Of a stretch of DNA of 64,000 nucleotides, positions 44,894 to 53,967 are shown one piece after another; the stretch's first letter is position 1; every line of letters starts with the position of its first letter. The notes under the pieces were generated by a model, which was given only the letters and a program-made list of their open reading frames with translations, had not been told where the DNA came from and did not search any database. Where the stretch lies: contig CALCBD010000004.1 in the NCBI GenBank assembly GCA_937897985.1, forward strand, positions 1-64,000. The letters run 5' to 3'. The position numbers were made by a program, and so were the translations under genes. The DNA is from an uncultured Paludibacter sp. Lineage in GTDB: Bacteria; Bacteroidota; Bacteroidia; Bacteroidales; Paludibacteraceae.

Positions 44894-46120
44894 ATGGCAC
44901 TTATCAACGATAATTTTATCAAAATTCCGGCAACCTATCTTTTTTCTGAAATTGCTAAACGAGTAAACGATCACAAACAAAATCACCCGGAAGCAAATAT
45001 TATTCGTATGGGAATAGGTGATGTAAGCCTTCCACTTCCCGACGCATCTGTTGACGCGCTGATAAAAGCGGCAGATGAACAACGCAAACCTGAAACGTTC
45101 CGCGGTTACGGACCTGAACAGGGTTATGCTTTCCTGCGTGATACCATTGTCGAAAATGACTTTAAAGCAAGAGGAATCAATGTGGAAGCCGATGAAATAT
45201 TCGTAAGTGATGGTGCCAAAAGTGACACCGGAAACATCGGTGATATTTTCAGTATCGATAACCGTGTAGCTATTACCGATCCGAGCTACCCTGTTTATGT
45301 CGACACCAATGCCATGGGTGGCAGGGCCGGCGAGCCAAACGAACTGAATGTTTGGAGTAATTTAGTGTATCTGCCCTGTAATGAAGCAAATAATTTCGTT
45401 CCCCAACTCCCTGAAGAAAAGGTGGATATCATTTATTTGTGCTACCCGAATAACCCGACCGGAACCACATTAACCAGGGAACAGCTGAAAGTATGGGTGG
45501 ATTATGCCAAAGAAAATGAAGCAATTATCCTTTTTGATGCTGCTTACGAAGCATTTATTACAGAAGAAAATGTACCACACAGTATATTCGAAATTGAAGG
45601 AGCACGCGAAGTTGCTATTGAATTCCGGAGTTTTTCAAAAACGGCGGGTTTTACCGGCACAAGATGTGGTTTCACTGTTATTCCTAAAAATCTGATGGGA
45701 AAATCGGCAAACGGAGAATTGGTTTCATTGAACAAACTCTGGAACCGACGCCACTCTACCAAATTTAACGGCACACCCTATGTAATACAAAGGGCAGCCG
45801 AAGCAACTTACAGTCCCGAAGGGAAACTGCAGGTAAAAGCTTTAATTGAATTCTATACTGAAAATGCCCGTATCATTCGCGAAGGTTTGACAAAAGCCGG
45901 ATATACAATTTTCGGTGGCGTTAATGCCCCATATATTTGGGCAAAAGCTCCCGAAGGTATGGGAAGCTGGGAATATTTTGACTATTTATTGAAAGAAAAA
46001 AATATCGTGACCACACCCGGTGCCGGTTTTGGTTTGAGCGGTGAAGGTTATGTCAGATTCTCGGCATTCGGAAGCCGCGAAGCAACAATCGAAGCAATGG
46101 AACGCATTGCAAATAAGTAA
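44894..46120 (+). CDS. dapL: LL-diaminopimelate aminotransferase
   Basis: A 408-residue PLP enzyme that makes LL-DAP directly from tetrahydrodipicolinate, bypassing succinylated or acetylated intermediates. The PLP Lys249 lies in FRSFSKTAGFTGTRCG. MGIGDVSLPLP and YPNNPTGT are family motifs. With DapA and DapF in the same window, the organism uses the aminotransferase variant of the pathway. A terminator follows directly. Confidence 0.96.
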   Translation: MALINDNFIKIPATYLFSEIAKRVNDHKQNHPEANIIRMGIGDVSLPLPDASVDALIKAADEQRKPETFRGYGPEQGYAFLRDTIVENDFKARGINVEADEIFVSDGAKSDTGNIGDIFSIDNRVAITDPSYPVYVDTNAMGGRAGEPNELNVWSNLVYLPCNEANNFVPQLPEEKVDIIYLCYPNNPTGTTLTREQLKVWVDYAKENEAIILFDAAYEAFITEENVPHSIFEIEGAREVAIEFRSFSKTAGFTGTRCGFTVIPKNLMGKSANGELVSLNKLWNRRHSTKFNGTPYVIQRAAEATYSPEGKLQVKALIEFYTENARIIREGLTKAGYTIFGGVNAPYIWAKAPEGMGSWEYFDYLLKEKNIVTTPGAGFGLSGEGYVRFSAFGSREATIEAMERIANK

Positions 46121-46148
46121 GATATAAATTTATTTGCGATAAATAATA

Positions 46149-46190
46149 AGAGGCAGTAACCTGAAATTTCAGGATGCTGTCTCTTTTTTT
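46149..46190 (+). terminator. Terminator of dapF-dapL
   Basis: AAGAGGCAG pairs with CTGTCTCTT (46149-46156 with 46178-46185, one mismatch); an inner CCTGAAATTTCAGG palindrome extends the hairpin, and a run of T follows. Confidence 0.85.
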
Positions 46191-46230
46191 ATATTGCCGC
46201 CCTTTTGTTGATGTTCCAAAACTTATATCC

Positions 46231-46326
46231 CGCTGAGGTTCTACAAATGGTAGAAGGCTCAAACGGAATACCTGCGAAGGTTTTACTATTGGTAGATGCT
46301 TCAACGGAACACCTGCGGAGGATGAT
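46231..46326. repeat. Short tandem repeat, about 40-bp unit
   Basis: Two full units and one partial unit: CTGAGGTTCTACAAATGG..., CTGCGAAGGTTTTACTATTGG... and CTGCGGAGG..., each containing a TGGTAGA core and ending in CAACGGAAYAC. The units differ by a few bases. It is noncoding and lies between the dapL terminator and the next repeat family. Confidence 0.6.
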
Positions 46327-46346
46327 TTAATTTATTTAGGAATGTT

Positions 46347-46590
46347 GACCTCCCCCAACCCTTCATGGAGGGGAGCAGTTTATCTAATTGGAGTATTCTG
46401 AAAATTCTTGAAGTTCCATTTTATTTATAATCTGCTTCATTTCACAACCCAATTCCATTTGTTTTTTGCTATTCTGACCTCCCCCAACCCCTCCAAGGAG
46501 GGGGGCAGTCCATCTGATGTATTAGTATTCTGAAGATTTTGGAAATTCCATTTTATTTAAATTCTGCTTCATTTCACAACCCAATTCCCC
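46347..46590. repeat. Tandem duplication of a 129-bp unit headed by a GC-rich palindrome
   Basis: Two units begin at 46347 and 46476, each with GACCTCCCCCAACCC...GGAGGGG...GCAG, and continue with closely matching sequence to CTGCTTCATTTCACAACCCAATTCC. The second unit's head holds CCCCTCC-AA-GGAGGGG. It is noncoding, in DNA otherwise typical of an intergenic region. Confidence 0.7.
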
Positions 46591-46614
46591 TCCTTGGAGG
46601 GGTTAGGGGAGGTC
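46587..46614 (-). repeat. GC-rich palindromic repeat, inverted copy
   Basis: CCCCTCCTTGGAGGGG followed by TTAGGGGAGGTC is the same element as at 46347 and 46476 but on the other strand. It abuts the end of the 129-bp duplication, 67 bases from the DUF559 nuclease gene. Confidence 0.7.
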
Positions 46615-46680
46615 GGTTTGTTTTTTACCGAATACAATTCTTAATTTTAGTGGCAATGGCGATAAATAGGCTCAAATCTA

Positions 46681-47127
46681 TCATCGTTCCAATTCCATTT
46701 TTATATTTGCGACTACTTTTGCAACATGAAGAAAAACATCTTCATTTTTAAATCGAATAACACGAAACCCTAAGGAATTCAGGTCTGCTGTTCTGATAGC
46801 ATCGTCTTCCTTTTGTTTTAAATGAATTTTTCCATCAACTTCAACAATCAACTTTTTGGGCAAACATACAAAGTCTGCAATATATTTACCTATCACATGC
46901 TGACGTCTGAATTGATAACCTGTTTGTTTATTTTTTAAATACTTCCAAAGCATTATTTCTGCATGTGTTGGATTTTCTTTTTGCACCTTTCTGAAGTCCT
47001 TAATATATTTATATACAAAAGGATTTGCTGTATAGTACTGAGGTTGCTTTTGAATTTGAACCTCCTCCGGGCCATTTATGGAGGAGTGTGGTTTTTCAAT
47101 ATTCAGAGAATTATCTGATAAATCCAT
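46681..47127 (-). CDS. DUF559 endonuclease-like protein
   Basis: A 148-residue protein of the DUF559 group, related to the Vsr/restriction endonuclease fold. Family motifs: HAEIMLWKYLKNKQTGYQFRRQHVIGKYIADFVC, then KLIVEVDGKIH with the likely metal-binding Asp and Glu, and GFRVIRFKNEDV near the end. The first 35 or so residues are atypical, because the 5' end of the gene runs through a copy of the GC-rich repeat found on both sides of it. The start codon is therefore uncertain; an internal start nearer NPFVYKYIKDF is possible. Function is unknown; association with repeats suggests a role in their movement or spread by inference only. Confidence 0.8.
   Translation of the reverse strand: MDLSDNSLNIEKPHSSINGPEEVQIQKQPQYYTANPFVYKYIKDFRKVQKENPTHAEIMLWKYLKNKQTGYQFRRQHVIGKYIADFVCLPKKLIVEVDGKIHLKQKEDDAIRTADLNSLGFRVIRFKNEDVFLHVAKVVANIKMELER
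47061..47091. repeat. GC-rich repeat copy inside the 5' end of the DUF559 gene
   Basis: CCTCCTCCGGGCCATTTATG followed by GAGGAG is a diverged copy of the palindromic element. It encodes part of the atypical N-terminus (PHSSINGPEEV) of the nuclease. Confidence 0.55.
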
Positions 47128-47158
47128 AGTATATTTTTTTGTTTACAAGTACTGACCT

Positions 47159-47191
47159 GACCTCCCCTAACTCCTCCACAGAGGGTTGCAG
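47159..47191. repeat. GC-rich repeat copy upstream of the DUF559 gene
   Basis: GACCTCCCCTAACTCCTCC followed by ACAGAGGGTTGCAG is the fifth copy in 850 bases and the one directly upstream of the nuclease gene. Confidence 0.6.
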
Positions 47192-47279
47192 ATTTTCTGA
47201 TTTTGGAAGATTGACTGATAAATTTATGTTTTCACTTTTTAAACTGATCGCCCTAAACACTTATATTCAGTCTGTTAAA

Positions 47280-47900
47280 TCATCTTTTAACCCATCTTCC
47301 CCCTCCGAAATAAAATCCAAGATTTAGTGAAATGTAGCTGTTTTCCGAACTACCTGCCGATCGCATTATATCAGCCGCATCATATTTTAAAGTTTGTGGC
47401 AGGATATAATATTCGAGAGCCATACGAAATTTACCCCATTCAAAACCGGTACGTATCACCCCTCCTGCTACTGCCCTGGTTTCAGGAAAATCGTCGTACT
47501 GATAGTTGTACTGTTCACCGGATCGAACCTGCATATACACATCGATTATTCTGAATGAACCATAACCGGCGCCGACAAATGGTGCAAATGAATTCACTCC
47601 ATTGTTGAAATAGTAATCGCCGACAAACATAAAATTAGTATTCATGTGCATGGTAGCAGCACCCATTGTTTCGTTTATTTGCATGAAGTCTCTTACCATG
47701 AAAGCACCTCCGAATTTTACACCAACATTAAAATTATCAAGGAAATTGTAGCGAACATCCAGCAAATCGATTGTACCACCAAAACCATAAGGAGGTATTG
47801 TCATACCTAAATTACCACCAATTCGAAATTTTCCTTTTTCCTGTGCTGAAACAGAAATTACTGTTAAAGATAACAATAAGCAAAAAATTAATTTTTTCAT
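47280..47900 (-). CDS. Outer membrane beta-barrel protein
   Basis: A 206-residue protein with a signal peptide (ending VSAQ) and a run of amphipathic strands rich in Gly and aromatic residues, ending in LNLGFYFGGGRWVKR. This fits a small eight-stranded outer membrane barrel (OmpX/OmpW or porin-like fold). No specific role can be given. It is divergent from mgsA across a 249-base region. Confidence 0.75.
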   Translation of the reverse strand: MKKLIFCLLLSLTVISVSAQEKGKFRIGGNLGMTIPPYGFGGTIDLLDVRYNFLDNFNVGVKFGGAFMVRDFMQINETMGAATMHMNTNFMFVGDYYFNNGVNSFAPFVGAGYGSFRIIDVYMQVRSGEQYNYQYDDFPETRAVAGGVIRTGFEWGKFRMALEYYILPQTLKYDAADIMRSAGSSENSYISLNLGFYFGGGRWVKR

Positions 47901-48091
47901 TTTTTAAAGTTTTAAAATGTAAATAATGACAAAGATAAATAATATAATTTTAATAAAAAAGTGTTTATTTAGTAATTTTTGTATTCATTTTTTTCTTTAA
48001 AATGACGTTCAGCATCAAAAATCAGATACAAAATAAAGGATTAACAATATTACAATTGAATGATAAAAGGATTTAAGTTGAAATTTTTCGA

Positions 48092-48121
48092 TTGCCGGAG
48101 AGAAAAAAATTAATAACTTTG
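48092..48121 (+). promoter_or_regulatory. mgsA promoter
   Basis: TTG at 48092-48094, a 19-bp spacer and TAACTTTG at 48114-48121 are a near-perfect Bacteroidota promoter. The start point should be near 48128, which excludes the ATG at 48126 as a start codon. Confidence 0.75.
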
Positions 48122-48149
48122 CCCAATGAATAATAAAAATAGAAACGGT

Positions 48150-48593
48150 ATGGAAAAACAACTGAAAATCGCTTTGGTTGCACACGATAACCGAAAAGCC
48201 GATATGGTGGAATGGGCGGTATTTAACGCCGAAATGCTTTCGAAACATCAACTTATTTGTACGGGAACTACCGGAAGTTTAATACAAAAAGCATTCGAAG
48301 AAAAAGGAATAAGTGCTGACATTACCTGTATGAATTCCGGTCCAATGGGTGGTGATGCTGAAATTGCAGCTCTTGTAGTACGTAAACAAATCAACCTTGC
48401 AGTGTTTCTGATCGACGACTTGAATGCACAACCACATGAGGCTGATATTCAAATGTTATTGCGTCAGTGTCGGGTTCACAATGTACCCATTGCCTGTAAC
48501 AGATATAGTGCAGATTTAATGATAACCAGCACTTTGTGGGACAATGATGATTATGTCCCTAAAGAACCAAGGTATGTAAAGTTCAACAGGTAA
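48150..48593 (+). CDS. mgsA: Methylglyoxal synthase
   Basis: A 147-residue enzyme converting dihydroxyacetone phosphate to methylglyoxal, a bypass that relieves phosphosugar overload. Motifs: LVAHDNRKADM, TGTTG, and GPMGGDAEIA with the catalytic Asp69; AVFLIDDLNAQPHEADIQ is also typical. The frame opens at 48126, but the promoter places transcription start at about that point, so I use the second ATG, giving MEKQLKIALVAHD. Confidence 0.93.
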   Translation: MEKQLKIALVAHDNRKADMVEWAVFNAEMLSKHQLICTGTTGSLIQKAFEEKGISADITCMNSGPMGGDAEIAALVVRKQINLAVFLIDDLNAQPHEADIQMLLRQCRVHNVPIACNRYSADLMITSTLWDNDDYVPKEPRYVKFNR

Positions 48594-48788
48594 TGTAACT
48601 GCCTGAACTGTTGAAACAGGGCTTTATAAATCCAAAACCACTCATGACCTGAATTGAATTTTCAGACAGACAATGGGTTGATATAAATTAAACAAAGATT
48701 CAATGTCCCGTACATATTCCTCTTCTTATTCGCCCTTCAGGGGATTAGTGAGCTGTGGTCGGAGTACAGAAATTTATATGATAAACAG

Positions 48789-49241
48789 ATGAAAAGAGCG
48801 ATTTTTCCCGGTACATTCGATCCGTTTACCATTGGTCATTACAGTATTGTGATGCGTGGTCTTCAGCTTTTCGACGAGATTATTATCGGCATCGGTTATA
48901 ATCAGTCAAAAAAAACGCTTTTTTCGGTCGAGAAGCGGATAGATATCATCGAGCAGGCTTTTGTAAACGAGCCCCGTGTAAAGGTCATGTCATACAACAG
49001 TCTGACCATTGATTTTGCACTTTCGGTGGATGCCGGGTTTGCGTTAAGAGGTTTGCGTTCGGTAGGTGATTTTGAATACGAACGAACTATCGGAGATACC
49101 AACAGAAGTCTGACCGGACTCGAAACAGTTATATTGTTTACTGAATCGGCCTATGCTCATATCTCATCCACAGTAGCCAGAGATTTAATTATTTATGGCA
49201 AGGACATATCTGATTTCCTTCCGCCAAATGTAAAACTCTGA
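48789..49241 (+). CDS. coaD: Phosphopantetheine adenylyltransferase
   Basis: A 150-residue nucleotidyltransferase of coenzyme A synthesis. The phosphate-binding motif is FPGTFDPFTIGH (T/HxGH), and RGLRSVGDFEYE and the late ISSTVARDL are family motifs. Nothing else is seen in the 195 bases separating it from mgsA. A terminator follows and is shared with the convergent ppdK gene. Confidence 0.96.
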   Translation: MKRAIFPGTFDPFTIGHYSIVMRGLQLFDEIIIGIGYNQSKKTLFSVEKRIDIIEQAFVNEPRVKVMSYNSLTIDFALSVDAGFALRGLRSVGDFEYERTIGDTNRSLTGLETVILFTESAYAHISSTVARDLIIYGKDISDFLPPNVKL

Positions 49242-49330
49242 TTGGTTTTCAGGATTTAAAAATCAAGCGATCATCGATTTAAAGTTTTGAACCTTCAGGA
49301 TGCCCGTTTGATTTTTCATTTACACAAAAA

Positions 49331-49362
49331 AAAGGCTGCTTACCATTACGTAAGCAGCCTTT
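49331..49362. terminator. Bidirectional terminator between coaD and ppdK
   Basis: A perfect 13-bp stem AAAGGCTGCTTAC/GTAAGCAGCCTTT with a six-base loop. Runs of A before and T after make it work for both convergent genes. Confidence 0.9.
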
Positions 49363-49382
49363 ATTATATTCAAACGCGGCTT

Positions 49383-52109
49383 TTATTTAGTTTTCAAAGC
49401 AGCCTGAGCAGCAGCCAGACGGGCAATAGGCACGCGGAAAGGCGAACAACTTACATAGTTCAAACCTACACTGTGACAGAATTCAACAGATGACGGTTCG
49501 CCACCATGTTCACCACAAATACCAACCTTCAGATCAGGACGAACAGAGCGTCCTTTTTCGGTTGCCATTTTCACTAACTGACCCACACCATTCTGGTCTA
49601 ATACCTGGAACGGATCTTCTTTCAGAATTTTTTTCTCGAGATAAACAGGCAGGAACGAAGCAATGTCATCGCGTGAATATCCGAAAGTCATCTGGGTAAG
49701 GTCATTGGTACCGAACGAGAAGAATTCAGCTTTTTCGGCAATTCTGTCGGCGGTAAGAGCAGCGCGCGGAATTTCAATCATAGTTCCTACTTTAAATTCG
49801 ATGCTGTCACCTTTTTCGGCAAACAAAGCAGCTGCAGTTTCTCTGATAATTTTATCCTGTTCATTGAACTCGAATTTGATACCCACAAGCGGAACCATAA
49901 TTTCAGGTTTAGCTTCGATTCCTTTGGCCTTCAATGCAAGGGCAGCTCCAAGAATAGCACGGGTCTGCATTTCGGTAATTTCGGGATAAGTATTTCCCAA
50001 ACGGCAACCACGGTGACCCAACATCGGGTTTTGTTCGTGAAGTGCATCAACACGTTGTTTGATAACTTTCACCGAAACGCCCATTGCTTCAGCCATTTCG
50101 TGCTGACCTTTATCATCGTGAGGAACAAATTCGTGCAAAGGCGGATCAAGCAGACGTACAGTAACCGGACATCCGGCCATTGCTTCGAAAATACCTTCGA
50201 AATCTTCCTGCTGATAAGGCAGAATTTTAGCTAATGCGATGCGACGACCTTCGGCATTTTCGGCCAGAATCATTTCGCGCATTGCTTTGATTTTTTCACC
50301 TTCGAAGAACATGTGTTCTGTACGGCAAAGGCCAATACCGGTAGCACCAAATTTGCGGGCAACCTGAGCATCGTGAGGAGTATCAGCATTGGTACGAACG
50401 GCCATTTTAGTATGTTTGTCAGCCAAAGCCATTAATTCGGCAAAGTCAGCATCTAATTCAGCTTCTTTGGTAGCTACTTTTCCGAGGAAGATATCACCGG
50501 TGGAGCCATTCAGCGAAATGTAGTCACCTTCTTTGATTACCAAACCTTCGACTTCCATTGTTTTTGAAGTATAGTCGATTTTAAGAGTACCTGCTCCTGA
50601 AACGCAACATTTACCCATACCACGTGCAACTACGGCAGCGTGTGAAGTCATACCACCACGGGCAGTCAGGATTCCCTGTGCTGCAGCCATACCTGCTAAG
50701 TCTTCAGGTGAAGTTTCGATACGTACCATGATTACTTTTTCGCCATGTTGAGCCCAGTCAGCAGCATCGTCGGCATTGAAAACCACACGTCCCGAAGCAG
50801 CACCCGGAGAAGCTGCCAACCCTTTTGCAATTAATTTAGCATTTTTAATGGCTGCCTTATCAAATACCGGGTGAAGTAACTCGTCCAAACGGTTAGGATC
50901 AACACGCAGAATAGCAGTTTTTTCGTCCAGCATTCCCTGACGAAGCATATCGACAGCAATTTTTACCATCGCTGCACCGGTACGTTTTCCGTTACGCGTC
51001 TGGAGGAACCACAATTTACCTTCCTGTACGGTAAATTCCATGTCCTGCATATCTTTGTAATGATTTTCGAGTTTGGTTTGAATTGCATCCAATTCCTTGT
51101 AAATTGAAGGCATTGCTTCTTCCATTGAAGGATATTTAGCCACACGTTCGTCTTCCGAAACACCGGCCAATACGGCCCAGCGTTGCGAACCCTCTTTAGT
51201 GATTTGCTGCGGAGTGCGAATACCTGCAACCACATCCTCTCCCTGAGCGTTGATTAAATATTCACCGATAAAAATATCCTCACCTGTAGCAGCATCGCGG
51301 CTAAAGCAAACACCTGTGGCTGAAGTTTCGCCCATATTTCCGAAGACCATAGCCTGAACATTCACAGCAGTTCCCCATTCGGCAGGAATTCCTTCCATTT
51401 TGCGGTAAAGAATAGCACGATCGTTCATCCATGAATCGAATACCGAGCAAACGGCACCCCACAATTGTTCGTAGGCAGATTCAGGGAAATTATGTCCTGT
51501 TTGTTTAAGAACAGCAGCTTTAAACTTAGCTACAAGCTCTTTCAGGTCGTCAACAGAAAGCTGGGTATCCAATTCAACACCTCTGGCTTCTTTTAAATGC
51601 TCGATAATTTCTTCGAACGGATCGATATCATTTTTATTAACCGGTTTCATACCAAGTACCACATCACCATACATCTGAACGAAGCGGCGATATGAATCCC
51701 ATGCAAAACGAGCATTTCCGGTTTTCCGGATCAGACCTTCAACAACAGCATCGTTCAAACCAAGGTTAAGAATAGTATCCATCATCCCCGGCATTGAAGC
51801 ACGTGCACCCGAACGAACTGAAACCAGCAAAGGATTTTCGATATCACCGAATTTTGAATTCATCAGTTGTTCTACACCGGCTATTGCTTTTTCAACTTCA
51901 GGTTTTAAAAGTTCAACCACCTTTTCTTTTCCAAGAGTAAAATACTCATTACAAACGTCGGTAGTAATCGTAAAACCCGGAGGTACCGGTACTCCGATAA
52001 GATTCATTTCAGCAAGATTTGCTCCTTTTCCGCCAAGCAAATTCTTCATGTCTGCTTTACCTTCGGCATGTCCGTTGCCAAAAGTGTAGACTCTTTTTGT
52101 GTTGCTCAT
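49383..52109 (-). CDS. ppdK: Pyruvate, phosphate dikinase
   Basis: A 908-residue three-domain enzyme interconverting pyruvate, ATP and phosphate with PEP, AMP and PPi. It has an N-terminal nucleotide-binding domain (LLGGKGANLAEM, SVRSGARASMPGMMDT), a central swivelling domain with the phospho-histidine loop GGMTSHAAVVARGMG, and a C-terminal PEP/pyruvate TIM barrel with GICGEHGGEP. In anaerobic Bacteroidota it commonly works in glycolysis or gluconeogenesis to save PPi energy. A -7 box TATTTTTG on the minus strand (52155-52162) lies about 45 bases upstream. Confidence 0.97.
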   Translation of the reverse strand: MSNTKRVYTFGNGHAEGKADMKNLLGGKGANLAEMNLIGVPVPPGFTITTDVCNEYFTLGKEKVVELLKPEVEKAIAGVEQLMNSKFGDIENPLLVSVRSGARASMPGMMDTILNLGLNDAVVEGLIRKTGNARFAWDSYRRFVQMYGDVVLGMKPVNKNDIDPFEEIIEHLKEARGVELDTQLSVDDLKELVAKFKAAVLKQTGHNFPESAYEQLWGAVCSVFDSWMNDRAILYRKMEGIPAEWGTAVNVQAMVFGNMGETSATGVCFSRDAATGEDIFIGEYLINAQGEDVVAGIRTPQQITKEGSQRWAVLAGVSEDERVAKYPSMEEAMPSIYKELDAIQTKLENHYKDMQDMEFTVQEGKLWFLQTRNGKRTGAAMVKIAVDMLRQGMLDEKTAILRVDPNRLDELLHPVFDKAAIKNAKLIAKGLAASPGAASGRVVFNADDAADWAQHGEKVIMVRIETSPEDLAGMAAAQGILTARGGMTSHAAVVARGMGKCCVSGAGTLKIDYTSKTMEVEGLVIKEGDYISLNGSTGDIFLGKVATKEAELDADFAELMALADKHTKMAVRTNADTPHDAQVARKFGATGIGLCRTEHMFFEGEKIKAMREMILAENAEGRRIALAKILPYQQEDFEGIFEAMAGCPVTVRLLDPPLHEFVPHDDKGQHEMAEAMGVSVKVIKQRVDALHEQNPMLGHRGCRLGNTYPEITEMQTRAILGAALALKAKGIEAKPEIMVPLVGIKFEFNEQDKIIRETAAALFAEKGDSIEFKVGTMIEIPRAALTADRIAEKAEFFSFGTNDLTQMTFGYSRDDIASFLPVYLEKKILKEDPFQVLDQNGVGQLVKMATEKGRSVRPDLKVGICGEHGGEPSSVEFCHSVGLNYVSCSPFRVPIARLAAAQAALKTK

Positions 52110-52154
52110 TTTTTTGTTGTATGTTTTAAGTTGTTAGTTTTTTAATAAGGTTGA

Positions 52155-52162
52155 CAAAAATA
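52155..52162 (-). promoter_or_regulatory. ppdK promoter, -7 box
   Basis: TATTTTTG on the minus strand fits TAnnTTTG, with a leader of about 40 nt to the ATG at 52109. Confidence 0.5.
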
Positions 52163-52287
52163 GAAAATTTTACGCATAAATTAAAATTTTGTGCGAAAAA
52201 ATCAGGTAAATCACTTCAAATATATCTCTTTTGAAACGGATTGATGCTATTAACAACCGATTACCAAAGCATGTTCAGCGGGTATGA

Positions 52288-53751
52288 TTATTTTTTTATT
52301 TTTGGCTTCCATTCATAAGCACCTGCATCGGGTGCATTGTCTTCGAGACGGCTGTTGCCGTTCAAATCAAGTGGAAATAATTTTGCTGTTTCGGGGTCGG
52401 CGATTCCGCGAACCGGCGATACCGAATCGGGACTGAAATTAAAATACACATTGGTGGTATCATTGTAATACGGATGTACAAATACTGTATCATTCTTCGC
52501 CGACCATTGAATTCGTTGAAACATCGAAAGGTCATAAGCTTCCTTGCGGCGGATATAAGAATTGATAAATGTGCCTTTGTATTGGTTGATATACCGGCTG
52601 GCAATACTGATTTCATTCTCGAGTCCGCCTGCAATAATACAATTTTTGAAAACCGACTCCATGGGTGCACTACGGTACAAATTCATAATCATTACAGCCG
52701 GATTTTTGTCACGCGAAGTAGGGCGGGCAGGATTACTGTTGTAGTAATTGGCAATAGTAGATTGTAAAAACACATGTTTTCCTCCATTCAGGTAAACACT
52801 TACACTTCCTGTGTTTGAAATTTCCGAATTTCCGACTGTAACATTAGCGTTTTCGGCTACCAAACCGTAATATATAAAGTTTTGAATCCGACAGTCAGTT
52901 ATTTCAAGTTCAGGTAAATTTTTTATATCCCTGTTTGACAAATAAATCCCAACATATCCACTGTTAATATTTACATGATGTAAAATATGCTTTCCCCTGT
53001 TCCACATGAGGTAAACCCCACCCCACTGTCCGGCTACATAATTGTATGGCACCGGATATTGAAACTTTGCAGCATCCATGCGATCGCCTCTAAGTGTGAT
53101 TGGGTGTTCAAAACTCCCTTCGGCAATCAGATTACCATAAACCATCAAGTTGGCATTGTTACGGAAATACAATTTGCAACCTGCTTTTAACTCAAGTGTT
53201 TTCGCCGAGTCGATGGCTAAATAACCTTCAATTAAATAGGGTTTGTCGGAATTAAGCACTGTATCGTTGAGAACAAGTTTATTCTTCATCAGCACCATAT
53301 CCTGACCATAGGCTTCAAGTCTGACTTTTTGTAAAACCCCGTTTGTTTCAAAAGCAATCGAATCGTCGACCAATACCGGTGAATTGAGCTTATTGGGATC
53401 AACTGTAACCTGTACAAAAACATACATGCTGTCTTTTGCTCTGATTTCTATGTCGGTAAAATGATTATCTGTACTGATATTTCCATCCACATTAAGCCGG
53501 AATTGAGAATTCCTTCCTCCCGCTAATGAAATTGAACTGATTTTTAAAGCCCGGTCGTTTCTGTTATAAACCAACAACTTTTCGGTCGTGCTGCCTAATG
53601 TTGTAAAAACAGTATCGAAGGAAAGTGTGTCGGTAGAAAATGTCAGCACCTTATCGGGATTTGTTGTAAATAACTCATCCTGACAACTTATCATTGTGAT
53701 GAACAAGACAGGGAGAATTAAAATGGATAATATGGATTTTTTAAATTTCAT
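52288..53751 (-). CDS. Lipoprotein with right-handed beta-helix
   Basis: A 487-residue lipoprotein with lipobox Cys at about residue 23 (TMISC). An Ig-like N-terminal region (about 35-140) is followed by a parallel beta-helix (about 165-420, with ELKAGCKLYFRNNANLMVYGNL and the regular ILHHVNI, GVYLM and GLVAENANVTVGNSEI type turns). The C-terminus GNSRLEDNAPDAGAYEW is a phrase common in secreted Bacteroidota beta-helix proteins. No catalytic residues are recognised. A conserved but unassigned envelope protein. Confidence 0.8.
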   Translation of the reverse strand: MKFKKSILSILILPVLFITMISCQDELFTTNPDKVLTFSTDTLSFDTVFTTLGSTTEKLLVYNRNDRALKISSISLAGGRNSQFRLNVDGNISTDNHFTDIEIRAKDSMYVFVQVTVDPNKLNSPVLVDDSIAFETNGVLQKVRLEAYGQDMVLMKNKLVLNDTVLNSDKPYLIEGYLAIDSAKTLELKAGCKLYFRNNANLMVYGNLIAEGSFEHPITLRGDRMDAAKFQYPVPYNYVAGQWGGVYLMWNRGKHILHHVNINSGYVGIYLSNRDIKNLPELEITDCRIQNFIYYGLVAENANVTVGNSEISNTGSVSVYLNGGKHVFLQSTIANYYNSNPARPTSRDKNPAVMIMNLYRSAPMESVFKNCIIAGGLENEISIASRYINQYKGTFINSYIRRKEAYDLSMFQRIQWSAKNDTVFVHPYYNDTTNVYFNFSPDSVSPVRGIADPETAKLFPLDLNGNSRLEDNAPDAGAYEWKPKIKK

Positions 53752-53923
53752 TTACTGAAGCAATGATCTGTTTGATAAAAAACGGTATTTTTAAAATTGT
53801 AAATTATGTATAAAGAAATTCGTATAACTATGTAAATGAATTGATTAAATATAATAATGACTTTGCTGATTTATATTTCCGGCAAAATTAGTTCAAAAAG
53901 TTAGTATTGTCAAAATAACGGCT

Positions 53924-53931
53924 TATATTTG
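53924..53931 (+). promoter_or_regulatory. Promoter -7 box for the 92-residue protein gene
   Basis: TATATTTG fits the consensus, 37 bases before the ATG at 53968. The nearest TTG (53907-53909) is closer than the usual 19 bp. Confidence 0.5.
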
Positions 53932-53967
53932 TATCATAAAATAACAGGTACAAAAAAATATTAATTT

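Noticed and set aside
46539..46751. Small frame containing NSPLLGGVRGGR on the plus strand
   Set aside because: It is the translation of the GC-rich palindromic repeat, overlaps the DUF559 gene on the other strand and has no other support.
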